From Dermatemys mawii (Eukaryota; Chordata; Testudines; Dermatemydidae): DNA of 64,000 bases. The translations under genes and the position numbers were made by a program. The notes under the pieces were generated by a model, which saw nothing but the letters and a program-made list of their open reading frames with translations, searched no databases and was not told where the DNA came from. This document shows positions 33,701-46,200 of the stretch, piece by piece (position 1 is the first letter of the stretch; the number at the start of each line of letters is the position of its first letter). The DNA lies in the NCBI GenBank assembly GCA_007922305.1, contig ML677364.1, forward strand, positions 23,419,326-23,483,325, written 5' to 3'.

Positions 33701-34341
33701 TGTGACGGAGTCAGACCAGAAGGGTATAGGAGAGTGCTGGAAGGCAGGTATATCAGCCTCAGGATGTGCAGGTCCCTGTTCCCTGGATAGCCAAACAAAA
33801 GCTACTCCAGGCCAATCAGGAAGCTTCTAGAAAGGAGTAGAAACAGCTAGCCTGACTGGGACACCTGAAGCCAATCAGGCACTGGCTGAAACCAGATAAA
33901 AACCTCCCAGTTAGTCAGGTGGCTGTGGGTGTCAGGAGCTGTGAGAGGAAGTTGTGCAGTTGGTGAGACTGAGTGGTGGACAACATATCATACAGAAGGA
34001 AGGAGGCCCTGAGGTAAGGGTGAAGTGGAGTTTGAAGAAGCAGGGACTGCTGTGAGGAAGTAGCCCAGGGAATTGTACTGTGTTTTGTGGATAAAAGGTT
34101 AGCCATCTTAGCTGATACTATTAGGGTCCCTGGGCTGGAGCCCGGAGTAGAGGGTGGGCCCGGGCTCCCCGCTTTTTCCATCTTCCATACTGGCCTGTGA
34201 TGAAGGTAACTCACTAGGGCGGTGACTCTTGCCAATTATACTGAGAAAGGGAGGTCACTCTGGGGCCTAGAAGAGTTTCTGAGACCCCTAAATCTGCCAG
34301 GAAGCGCAGGACCACAAGTACAAACTTGGAGCTTTGTCACA
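33701..34341 (+). mobile_element. Solo LTR, 641 bp, 4-bp target duplication
   Basis: It begins TGTGACGGAGTC and ends GCTTTGTCACA, flanked by caag at 33697-33700 and 34342-34345. A TATA-like gataaaaa lies near 33894. A 4-bp duplication with TG...CA ends fits gammaretrovirus-like or Gypsy LTRs; the class is unresolved. Minus-strand frames inside it are not genes. Confidence 0.82.
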
Positions 34342-34345
34342 CAAG

Positions 34346-37300
34346 CTAGACTCTGACCCTATCCCGTATCGCTCCAAAGAATGTACAATCTTCTGAGGAC
34401 TGCTTACAGAAGCTATTTGTCAGTGTATTTCATTTTTGTGATTCAATATTCACTGTGTGTGACTGGTCATATGGTATTTTTTCCTGTTGCTTGATTGGTT
34501 GATCTTTATCAAGAGACAAAAGGCCTGATTAACTGAGCAGTGCTTTGATTCTTTCAGGGAAATGGTGTAGGATTACTATGGGGAGAAAAACCAGATAATC
34601 AGGCCTCAGAAATTCAAACACATCTTAAACCTTTTTCCCTTTAATATATTCCTCAAGAAAGAGCATTACATTTAGATGTCACTATACCCACTATTTAAAC
34701 CAAAGATTTTTAAAAATCTCTGTTTTCCTTCCACCAGATTTGCTGTCTTTTTGGCAGAGTTTACATTCAATAGTCTCATCTCATTCCCACAAAGTATTTG
34801 TATTTGCATGTACTGCACAGTCCTCTTTGCAAGGGATGCACTGCAGGTGCCAGCTCTCTTGTTTGTTTAACAAGAGAGATGATGCTAGGGCTCTGGCCTG
34901 GGTGGTTGGAGAACTACTGCTTGCCTTTCAGCCACAAGAAGTCATTGCTGGGAGGGCCCAAGCAACTCTCTGTGCCCTATGCAGTTATCCATTACAATGC
35001 AGTACAACATACACCCACTGATGCTACCTTCAACAAAGGACACTGATTCCAGGCCAATTATTTCCCTTCCTCACTTCCTGGCCTACACAGATGGGTGGCC
35101 CTAAACTGCTGGTTTGGTATGGTATTTATCTGTCCTTATTACCATAGTTACTTCACAATCTTTAATGTATTTATGTTTTTTTCTATATAGTAATTGCACC
35201 TCACCTACACCTCTTCTTGCCTCTCATTGCATCTACTGCCTGGGAATTTATTTATTTAATTTGTTCCTCTGCCTAAACCTCTCCCCTTTGCCTTTGAACA
35301 TCCACTCAACATAAAACTTTCAAGATAGACATATGCTTACTCTCAGTGCAAACACTAGATAAATACAAATTTGCACTTGTAAGTAGAAACTAGCTTTCAT
35401 GTCACATTGAGCTCCCAGCATGTCTATCTCACCATCAGATGCTGGTCCAATAAAAGGTATTACCAAATCCACTCTGGCTCTGCAGTATCCTGGGAGCAAC
35501 ATGGCTACAACTACACTGCGTATACTAGAATTCCTGACACTTTCTCTTTCAGAAGACATTCTTGAGGACAAGATTTTTTTCTTATATGAATGTTCCAGAA
35601 AAGGGATCAATGTTCATGAATAAGAGTCACAAATATTGGCATAGCAAATATGCATTTTTATACAATAGAATATTAATGAATATCCCTTTTTATAGCAATA
35701 ACTACATCTCTCTATAAAACCAATGTTTATTCACACAGATCTTGTATTTGTAACACTGTTTTTTTTATGAGGTTAGTCTCAGTTGGTGCACAAACTCTAC
35801 CTCCTAGCATCCACAACCCTGTGCACTGCTTGCTATGAAATGACAATGGAATATGCCTGGTAGCAGCCTTTTAAAATGATGGCTAGACTAATTTTCTCAT
35901 AGCACAGTATATAGACTATGTTTGGGTCCAGAGCACCATGAAAATTTGGTTGCTTTTTTGTGGCTGTAACACAAAAACGCTAGTCTTAGATTTTTTTTTT
36001 CCTGCCCATAAACAGTAACCTACATATTTAAAATGGAACACAAATCAAGGGTCTGATTCTCCACTTCTTCCATTTGAGTTGGATAGTCATTTACACTGAA
36101 TCAATGTAAAATGTTATCAGGCAGTGGAGAATTAGATTTCAAATGTATGGGGGATTTTCTTGAAATGTTGGAGGGAAAGACATTTTTAATTAAAACTGAA
36201 AATAGGAACAAAATGGAAAGACATACTATAGTAATAATTACTCAAACTCAATTTTAAATTCACAAATCCTATAAAATTCAGAGTAAGGTTCCAAAGCCCT
36301 CTATAGATGACCATAACAGGTTACATGTTAAGATCACTCATTTCATGGTTGCATAAAGATGGACATACTGCGGATGAAATATTTGTTTTATAAAAATGGG
36401 TAATGGCAGTTACACAAATATTGTATGCCATAATTGTAGTAAATTATCAGATTTACAAGTAAATTAACATATGAGAAGTACTCAGAATACTGAAGTCTAA
36501 CTCCCAGGATACTGGGTACTTAAGCTGCATATGATTAGAGAATATTCTAAAGAAGTAGGATCATAAAATGAGTCATGGGAAGAAGGGCAGGGTAGATTGG
36601 ATGTGTTAAAAGTAGAGTATTCTAATGTAAAACTCTACAGAAAGTAAATTAATTTGACATAAATTTCCAGTAACAAAGACTCAGTCAGATAATTTCTTTA
36701 CATAGAGCCACCTCTTCCTAAAATCCTGTTTTACTGAATACGAATGTTTGCCTCCATCCTTGCTGGAATTAAGGTCTAGCTAGTCTTGAGTCCTAACATG
36801 GATTAATCTTCTAAAACCCCAAATCCAGTTTCACCTTCCTTTTGCTTCTGCCAAATATCTTCCCACTCTATCTTCCTCCCATAATCTCCTGTGTGTGTAT
36901 GTTTATTTTGTTTTGATCATTGAAAATAATTGGTCATCTTAGTTTCCTCTGGCTAGGAGGAAACCAAGACTAAGGTCATGAAGTATTTATGAAGAAACAA
37001 ACAGGCAATCAAGAAAATAGAACACTCAAACAGTAACAACAAACTACACATTGGCAATTTCTCACTGCAACTGTGAAAAAAATTTAAAATGTTGGTAAAT
37101 ATTTTTTTGCAAAAGTTGTCACCAAAGCTCTTTGCTATCTCTCAATTAACTGAGTAGTCAATATGTTTCCAAATTTTGAAATTTCTATTGAATATTCACA
37201 ACATTCTAAAAGTTATATATTTTGATCAACTTTATTGTCCACTCCTGGCTGGGAAGCTGTAGGACTGTATTCCTAGCACCAGGTGGTGCTGTGTGAGGGT

Positions 37301-37381
37301 ATAAATACCAACACTCACAAATCTTGCTCACATTGATCTAAAATGGAGTTCTTTAGTAAGTACAGGTTCAACACAAAAATC
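34346..37381. other. Mostly unique sequence
   Basis: Apart from the Penelope end at 35438 no element or gene is recognised. Short frames at 34.7-35.1 kb and 35.4-35.6 kb have no supporting motifs. Confidence 0.4.
35438..35526 (+). mobile_element. Penelope-like element end fragment
   Basis: gctggtccaataaaaggtat, taccaaatccactctggctc and atcctgggagcaacatggct correspond to the terminal repeat of the Penelope-like element also seen at 57.2-58.8 kb. Confidence 0.6.
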
Positions 37382-37690
37382 AATATTGCCAACTTTCATA
37401 ATTTTATTTGAGAATATCATGATTTTTGGTGGTCTTCTTAAAGCCCTAGCTCCTGGAGTCATTTGGAAGCATCAGACTCTCAGCTCTCATTTAAAATAAA
37501 AAGTAAGTTTCTAGACTTCATGGTTACAGAGAAAAGCTCAAATACATGACCCAAGTGAACCTGAGAGTCTCAGAAACCAGAAGGTAAATAAAATAACACA
37601 AAAACATAGTGGTTTTTATAAAATTTTAAATCAGTCTCATGATTTTTGAATGCTTGGGTTTGGGAATGTATGGAAAAGTTCAACCAGGGG
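37382..37690. mobile_element. MITE (TATTGCCAAC termini)
   Basis: aatattgccaactttcataa at the left, and tcatgatttttgaatgcttg followed by ggtttgggaat at the right. The interior has aagccctagctcctggagtc. I recognise it as a common turtle MITE. Confidence 0.6.
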
Positions 37691-39899
37691 GGAAAAATAC
37701 TCCCTTGAGGTAAAAGTGCCTACATCTTTACTTTTGTAACAATAGGGTTGAAGATAGGAAGAACCAGCTGAGAAGTGTGTACCTTGCACTTGGATTCTTC
37801 TTTATCTTTCTCCCTGTGTGGGTTTTTTGTTTTTTAAGGTTTAATAACAGGAATTTAGAATACCTTTTATTTTAACCCACTGTTAGCCTTATGCCTTGGA
37901 TTTTCGTATTGCCTGGTAGCAGCTTGCTCCACCACAGCTCTGAAGCATTCCCCTAGTTGCAAAAATATTGGGAGGTAACTGTCCTGCTTCCTAGGCAACA
38001 GTATTTTTGTTCTGTAACTTATCCTAGTTTTAGTATTTGGAATCTCACCTTAAATGTATGTTTGCTCTGATACCTAGTGGAATCTAGGAGCTCAGCAAAT
38101 CCCTGAACATTGTGCTGATCTTACTGTAAAGATGGTATTGTGGGTCCTCCAACTCTTCTGCAACTGTAGCTATTTAGGATGGCATGGGGTTATTGATGTT
38201 TGTTTGCATTCAGAGGTCATCTGATGTGGAACGCAAGGAAGACAGCAAGTTAGGTGTAAATCACCTCTTAACTGAGCTGGTTAATCACCTCTTAACTGAG
38301 CTGGTTAATCACCTCTTAACTAAGCAAAGGTTCAAGCCAATTTGTATTTTGTGAGTAATAAAATGAAAAAGTAATAAACTAGAAGCAGATTTGCATATGT
38401 TCTTACTTAGGACATTAATAGGTGTGAACTTTCTCCTGGTGCTTATTTGAGCTGGTTGCCATGGTAAATTCTGGCTTCATGATCTGGCTGTGATATCTGG
38501 GACTAATTTTGGAAGTTATAAAACCATCCAGGGAATGCCCCTCACTTCCACATATGTAGAGTAGCTTATATAATACAAAAAGTATTTTTTAAAAAATGGT
38601 TTCTATGTAAATTTGCTTTGCTGTCATGCACAAAAAATAAAAATTAAAACAACAACAAACTGGATGCCATAATGGAAATTCCAGTGGAAAAATGTCATAT
38701 ATTTCCTGTTGGCTCACTAGGTTTTTCAAATAGAACAATGAGTTATGAGTATGGGTTTCTAGGGCTACTAGTACTCCAGTTCAAACCGTTAGAAGTCAAC
38801 AGAGACTAGCTGAAAGTTTGTAATAGAGTCTACTAGAATTTCTAGCAATATAGGTGAGAAGTCATTGCATCTTTTCGTGGTTGCCGGGGTAAATTTGGTT
38901 GTGGAATAGACCCTACCTCTCTGTACAGGCAGAGAAGGTGTAATATTAGAAGAGTTAATAAACTATTTTTTTAATTTATGTTTTATTGAGCCAAAATGTA
39001 TATAGGTACCTTATTGATCAAAATTCAGTCAGCATATTACTCCTAAGTAACAAGAGAAATGGAGTTGGGTTTCTGTTGCTTTAGCTACTAAGGCAACTAT
39101 GCTAATGCAAGTTTTTAGAAACCATAGGGAAAAAATATTTAATGCCTCTCACTATTGCTTCATTGGCTAATGAAGCCATGCAGGTGAAATACAAATGTCA
39201 ACAGTTGTGAATGACAATTTTTTAGGCAGGAGGGATTTAAGATTAAATGGGGCTCAGATCCAATGAAATGTCACATAATTCTTGTCCCATGGCCAGACTT
39301 TGCTCCTTGATCTTACCCTTTACCCAGAAAGCCTAAGCCTAAGTCAAGTCCAGCCAACTCTGGATAGACTGGTTCTTTCTCTAACATTTTGGATGCTTTC
39401 AAACTCTAAGCTCGGTTGCCAAAGATCCTAAGTACAGTACCCTCAGCATATAGGAATATTTGTTGCAAGCTGCAGAACCAGTAGAGGTTTGTTTATTAGA
39501 GCTTTTCTTAGAATAGTCTGTCTTCATTTTAGAAAAAGAACAAGCAGATTTGGGGTAGGGGGAAAAATATTGTTTCAGAACCTTGTATTGAATTTGGGCC
39601 CTCTCATATTCTTGTATACAGCAAGGTTCCTGTCAGAGGAAAGGTTTCCGAAAGCTTCATCTCTTGTGGTCCAAATCTTGAGGTCTTGACTCACCCTTCT
39701 GTGAAGACAATCTGTTGGGAATTGTATCCCCAGAGACAGAATTTGTACAATGGACCACATGTTACACTTGGCCTTAAAGTTGTTTCAGTAGCAATGGAAT
39801 CCCTAGGGAAAGGGACCTAAATCCAAGCATTTTGTCAGATAGCATTTTACCATAGTGAGACTTTTCTGATTTAGAGAGTTGCATCTGACTGAACTCAGT
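37691..39899. other. Mostly unique sequence
   Basis: It holds the 24-bp tandem repeat at 38257. No gene is recognised. Confidence 0.4.
38257..38322. repeat. 24-bp tandem repeat, 2.7 copies
   Basis: The unit ttaatcacctcttaactgag+ctgg occurs at 38257-38280, 38281-38304 and partly at 38305-38322. The copies are nearly identical, so the duplication is young. Confidence 0.9.
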
Positions 39900-40212
39900 T
39901 AAGCAAATGTAGCTATCCCTCCCAGCTTGGTATCATCCACAAACTTTATAAGACTACTCTCTATGCCATTATCAAAATCATTGACGAAGATATTGAACAG
40001 AACCTGACCCAGAACTAATCCCTTCAGGACCCTGGTTGATATGCTCTTCTAGTTTGACTGTGACCCACTGTTAACTACTTTCAGGGAATGGTTACCCAAC
40101 CAGTTATGCACCCACTTTATAGTAGCTCCATCTATGTTGTATTTCCCTAGTTTGTTTAGGAGAAGGTTGTGCGAGGCAGTATCAAAAGCCTAACTAAATT
40201 CAAGATATTTCA
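39900..40212 (-). pseudogene. CR1 RT fragment, minus strand
   Basis: ttggtatcatccacaaactt, gacgaagatattgaacagaa, caaccagttatgcacccact and gcagtatcaaaagcctaact are the reverse complement of the CR1 RT region around the FADDTK, VLFNIFINDL and KAFDTV motifs. Truncated at both ends. Confidence 0.85.
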
Positions 40213-40489
40213 AAACAAGAATGTGAGGCCTAGCCAGCCGATTTGTAAGAGTTGTGCCAATCCCACATGCTGCATGGGTTTACACTGCCAATGGTGGCTA
40301 ATGGGACAAGGCAAAGGTGAAACAAACAAATAACATGGTATAATGAAAAACAATATGTGATGTGCTCTACTCAATCTTTTGCGGAAGGGAGTTAATTGCA
40401 TCTCATCTTGAGCACGGATACTGCTGAACTGTAGAGAACTGTTGAAATTGTCTGAAACAATTTACCAGTTTCTAGGTTTCATCTGATTG

Positions 40490-40612
40490 TAAGCAACATG
40501 GGACATGGATCATCTTTTTCTTAGGTGTTTGAACAGTCCCTGGCACAATGAATTCCTGTGCCAACATTGGGACACGTAGGTGCTACTGCAACACAAACAA
40601 TAACATAATAAA
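40490..40612 (+). mobile_element. L2-type LINE 3' tail fragment
   Basis: gtttgaacagtccctggcac, aacattgggacacgtaggtg and ctactgcaacacaaacaata match the same tail as 10247-10372 and 44405-44530. Confidence 0.5.
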
Positions 40613-41458
40613 ATATCAGTTAGCATAACTATTGTGTGGAGTAATGGCAGAACAGTCTTCAGAAAGAGAAGTGCTACATAAGACTTTCCTAATGGGGGAG
40701 CCTGGAGTTTTGCAGACTGGAAAGTACCATAAAAAGAGAGTAACTTCTTTATGATGAAGTTGAAAGAGTAAAAATAATTAATTCTGGATCCATAACTGTA
40801 CACTACAGTTTCAGAGAAATAGTGAGAAACACTGTGGATTTTTACATCTGCTCTGCCTGAAATATCGGTAACTGCACATATAATTGAACTGCCAGATATA
40901 ATTTCTCCAGTTAGGGACATACAGATTTCAGTTTGGTTTTCTGGTTTAGAATAACTCCAGCATCATGGATTTGGGAGTTTATATGATCTGTTTTGATCAA
41001 TTTCCTTTCATTTCGTTGTGCAAATAAAGGCAGGCAATCCACAAACAATTCCATTAAAGATTAATTCCATTAAAACAATGTTTTTGTCGTGGTTCTGAAG
41101 TGATAACTGTGACAGCCATTTGCTTGGTTCGTCCCTGTGATACACTGAATTTTACTAGCATATCCCAGAGTGCAGGGTTCTTAGAGGGAAAGTGTGACTA
41201 GATGGGGGTTGGAGCAGCACAAAACACCTAGGATCCCAGCTCTGCCAGGGAACCAAACCAATCATGGCAGCATCCAAACTAACAGCTGGGTGTAAGGTTG
41301 AGTCTTGGGCAAGATGCCCTGATCACAAGTCTAAGCTATCCCAGAGTATTAGAAACCTCAGGGAAGGCAACAGTGTCAGACTACCTTTCTTCTCCTGGAG
41401 TTGAGCACTCCTCCAGAGTTCAGGTACATCCCTTGGGCCATTGCAAGTGAGTTTTGAG

Positions 41459-41826
41459 TAGAGCTGATTGGAATTTTTTGTTGAAATGATTTTTTAAAGA
41501 AAAATACTATTTTAATTGAAACTGAAAGGTTTAGAAAAATAATGATTTGATAAAACTTCATTTTGGGAAGAGGGGGAAACAAAACCAGGCCTTTTGATAA
41601 TGTCTTAATGTTCCATTCTGACATTATTTGGAAAGGAACATTTTCATTTTTCTTTTCAAACTGAAATAATTGTGTTTATATTTTTTAAAAGGTAAAAAAA
41701 AGTTTTAAGGGGTCAAAATCAGAACAAAACATTTCAATTTTATCAAAATAAAACATTTCTAACCAAAATGAAATATTGTTAGAATTTCATTTAATCAGAA
41801 ATTTTGTTGTTGTTTTTTTCTGCTCT
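41459..41826. mobile_element. MITE with AGAGCTG inverted ends
   Basis: Left agagctgattggaatttttt and right attttgttgttgtttttttc plus tgctct are inverted. The T/A-rich interior contains paired ttcattttggg/ccaaaatgaaat segments. Confidence 0.5.
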
Positions 41827-42121
41827 GGTTTCTGTTGTTTTTTATTGCATCTTAGAATAGAAAATGTTTGAAGCTGAAGAATTTCCCGCAAAGTGGAAAA
41901 TCCAAATTCCATCCATTTTAAATTTTAAATCCGTTTGCCCCAAGTTATGTTGTTCATCAAGCTGAGGCAGGCTATTTGGATGGCAATTCCTAAAATAAAG
42001 TGGAGAGAATGTCAAAAAGTTTTGCAGACCTCCCATATTTCAGGGGCTGTGTTCAGAGGTATTAGAAAAAAATCTGAAGCCGAGAGCCCCAATTCAGCAT
42101 GGTATTTAAACAAGTGACTTA

Positions 42122-42342
42122 GGTCTTGTTGGCACTAGAAAGTTTTATCCCTTTAACCAATGATATAGCTATTTCCAAATAGGAAGGAGGAATAATTATA
42201 TTGGTATAAATAAGGTTTATGTATTAGTATAACTTTGTCTAAAGTAGCAGGGCATTGAACTGCTTGAACTGTACTGATAAAAAGTGGCACTCCCAAGTGA
42301 TACAGTTATATCAATATAACCTTCAAGTGTGGACAAGGACTA
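42122..42342. mobile_element. MITE (GGTCTTGTTGGCAC / GTGTGGACAAGGAC ends)
   Basis: ttaggtcttgttggcactag is inverted relative to caagtgtggacaaggactaa. The interior has tttaaccaatgatatagct and atataacctt, as in known turtle hAT-like MITEs. Confidence 0.6.
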
Positions 42343-42879
42343 ACCTTAAGCATGTGAGCAGGTTTATGAAAGACTTCAATCAGATTAGACACATGCTTAA
42401 TTTTTTTTTCTAAACTTGAGCCTGAGCCACAATTTCTAGAAGATTTCCACAAGTTCTTAGAGATTTGTGTCTGAATTTCCTCTGAGAAATGATTTGCATT
42501 AAACTGACTTCGCATATAAAACATGTAAACCTCTGTAAGTGCTACTCACAGGATGATTTTATTCAATAAAGCTAATGAACTTCCACTCTCTCATTTAAAT
42601 GCTTCAAATATTTTCAATATTAAATGTACAGAAAGTATTTTTCATAACTTTAATATATTACTATATCATCCATTAAGTCAATGTACTGATTTTCCTGTGG
42701 GAGCAATTAGAGCATTGTATTAAGTAAATAACATCTTTTTTTGTATTAACTTTTGATGCACATAAACAGACAAGTTGCCAATATGAACAAATAGTACAAA
42801 GACAGAGAATTTTCTTGAAACAAATACAGGTGTTGTATTAATTTATAATGCTGACAAAGTTCTCATTTGTAGCATACTT

Positions 42880-43262
42880 TCTGTCCAGGAGTTTCAAAGT
42901 ACCTTACAAATATTAATGATTTTCAGCTCCTTCTGTGAGATGAGTAAGTATTATAATCCCCATTGAACATATAGGAAGGTGAGGACTAGAGAGAGAGGGG
43001 CCTGATTTTTCAAAAGTGCCAACTAAGTTGGGGTGCCTCGCTTTTGGGTCCCCAGCTTGAGACACTTTTGCACCAGGTACCCCAAAATGGATGCACCCAG
43101 TACTTGTGAAAATTTTGATCTCACTGGCTTACCAAGGTTAAAATGCCGAGCCTGTTGAAGAAAACGTGTAGCTAGGATTTCATGGCAAATCTGTGGCCAC
43201 GATGGGACTAAAATCCAGCACTATTGGTTTGCAGTGTTGTCACTTATCTACAAGGCCTCCTT
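42880..43262. mobile_element. L2/MIR-type repeat with a MITE-like insertion
   Basis: The outer sequence is tttcaaagtaccttacaaat, gtgagatgagtaagtattat, aatccccatt and, after the insert, aaaatccagcactattgg. The insert at about 42998-43132 begins ggggcctgatttttcaaaag and contains paired gtgcc/ggca and caaaag/cttttg segments typical of a palindromic GGCCTGATTTTC family. Confidence 0.45.
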
Positions 43263-46200
43263 CCTTTGATTTGTTTATTATATGAACTGAAAATTGCTTA
43301 CTCACTGTGTGCCATTGCTGACTTACCTTGGCCCATGTTCTGATATCCTTACTCGTGCCACACAGTGTCTTACTCCTCATGTAGTTGTATTGATTTAACA
43401 TTGACCTCTCCATTCCATGCTGGAAGGAGCTATGTAACCCAGATACAAGTTTTTAGTTATTACAAACCAAGTGATATTGTACCTCTAAAAATCAAAATGC
43501 ATGATAACTCAGTCATGTTCCTGGGTGTTCCATTATAAGGATTTAGAATTTTACCTTGGTCTTGTTCACTTTAATCACTAATTTTTTATTAAACAGAATT
43601 TCTAATAGTAGAGTGTGTTTTCTTGTACAAAAAGGGAGGTAATCTAATACAACTTCCTCCTTATGTAAATTATCTGCATGGAAAACGTTGATTAGATATT
43701 TCAATGCAAAAGTTTTTAAAAAGAAACAAGCATAAAATTCATAACAGAATAATAGAAGGAATGTCATGGTATAAAGAGTTACATTCATATCTGCTGGCTA
43801 TATCCTACATTGAAAGAATTGTGGCATGATGTCAGGAAATTGATCCGGGAGTTACTTCAGGAATATATAACCCAAATCCTTATTATGGTGTTGGGGAAAT
43901 GTCCTGATTTAGTGAAATTAAACCAGCCTCAATCATTTTAATTCACAAGTCTCTCATGATTTGTTCCTATGATTTCACTAAGTAGTTTGATAGGTTGCTT
44001 AAGAATATTCTGTTAAATAAATAATATTTACAAGAATTTCTCTACATCCCTGCAGGGATAATAGAACATTATAACAGTTGACACACAGGAGAAAGCTCTC
44101 AACTTTTAACTCCCTTTCTGTCAAATCTAAATATCATTTTGCCTTTCTAGAAGCATTAACACATTTATTCAATGTAAATATATAAAAGTGAGTGTGAAAC
44201 GCGGAGAAAAATACAGGGAAACTGGCAATATTCAGAATACAAGATGGGGCATTAAAACCTACGAAAAAGGACTTTGGAGTAGGAGTTGGGGTAGAAACAG
44301 CCAGATTTCTAGTATGCTGATATCACAGCCTATCATACTAACCGATACTATCCCATTATTTACTTGTACTCCCCCATTGATCTATCTGTATCTATCCATT
44401 GTCTCTCATCTTATACTTGAATTGGAAACCGTGGTCTCATGGGGATTGTCTTTGTTCTGTGTTTGTATATTACTGAACACAGGAGGGCCCTAGTCCAGGA
44501 CTGGGACTTCTAGGTGCTACAATAATACAACTAAATTGCAATAATAAGTCTCTATAGCTATCTCTTCACAGTATCCTTGGAGATTTCTCATGAAGTTGCA
44601 GCACTTGTCCCCAGTTTTGACAGATGTCAGACAATCCCTGAGGATCCCAAGTTGTTCTTCAAGAGGCCATGACATGAAAGAGGTTCTGGTACTCCCCTCA
44701 GCTGACTTTCTGCACAGATATTGTTCTACAGAATCAATCCATGTCCTAATTATCCATGTCCCCTTCACATGTAAATTCCGCCTAAACATAATGTTCCTTA
44801 TCAAAAATTCAACAAAAATGTTTTTAAAATTATGTAAGAACAAGTGAGACCTGTTTAGTCCACACAAAAAAAAAAATCTTAAAATTGATCCACAGCCTCC
44901 TCTAGGTATAAATCATGAGGTTCCAGCTGGTCTGTTTGTTTTTTTAATAGTCCTCATATAGGATGAAGTTTGCCTGAATCAAGATTGAGTGAAAAATAGA
45001 TTTTCACCCCTTGAGTGAAAAGGAGGATTAGATGCTCATAGTGCACACTTGACTGCACGGGTCCACCCTAAGGTCCATGTGTGGGATCTAGATACCCGCA
45101 TGTGAAGGGGCTGGGGATTGAGTGGGGCCTTCACTGGGTGAGATAGGCTGAAGGTAGGACTGGGGTAGATCATATCATTCCCACAGTGCTGCGCTTGAGA
45201 TTCAAAGCTAGTTGAGGCTGGGGAACTGTGGATCCAAGGGAGGATCTTGACAGTAAAATTGTATTGGAGCTATGTTTCCACAGCATGGATGAGTAGCTTA
45301 TCACCCTGTGAGAAGAGAACTCTACATTGTTTCCTCTTGAGATAGTCTGACAGTGGCGGTGATGATTCAGATTTCAGTTACTGAGAACGATGACAATTTG
45401 TGCCAAATTTTCAAAATTCAGTGCACCCCATTAGCACATGCTCAGTTTAGGCATGCATGTACTCCAGTGCATGTGCAGATACCTATGCTGATCTTCAGCT
45501 TTGGGAGATTTGTGTGTCTAACTCTGGTATGTACACAAGATTTGGCTCTTGGGCTCCAAGAAGACTGAGACTGTCAAAACTCAATTTATTGTTATTTCCT
45601 GCAGTTTTTTACTGTGTGCCTGGCAGTTTTCTTCCAAGCTGTGCTTCTGACTGCAGCAAGTGGATGGCACCCCTACACTTCTGCTAGTGCCTTGCTTCCT
45701 TTAACTCTTCTGGAACATGTTTTATTTCTTCCCTCTTACTTGTTTAGACTAAATTAGCCAATGAACAACCTGACCCAGCTGCTTAGCTGTTCCCTGATCT
45801 GCATTTTACTTCTTAATGAGCTCAGAGTGACAAGCTATTTAGGCTGCTTGTTCCAGCATCAGCTCTGACTCCATCTGTAACTTTAGTGCCACTTCTTTGT
45901 CAGCAATGCCAATTACAAATGTGTGTCTTTCTAATTTACAGCATTCTAACTCTAACGCCCACACTGCACTCCGTGTTCTGTCTTGTCTTGTGCTGTTTGT
46001 AGTCAGTTGTGCAGGCCTTTTGATTGTCAGGGCAAGGGCCTGTTATCTGTTTGGCACTGACCATCTAGTCAATGTAGCATATAAAATTATGGCACTACAT
46101 AAATCATCATAATGTGCTTTTTCTCCCCATCTGCCTTGAATTTAGGGAGCTTGGCCAGTTCACGTAAGGACCTGTGGATTCTTCTGTGCTCCAGCAATGC

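Noticed and set aside
33915..34235. 106-codon minus-strand frame
   Set aside because: It lies inside the solo LTR 33701-34341 and is antisense to it, with no motif.
38257..38322. CRISPR-like direct repeats
   Set aside because: The 24-bp units are contiguous with no spacers and the host is a vertebrate; it is a simple tandem duplication.
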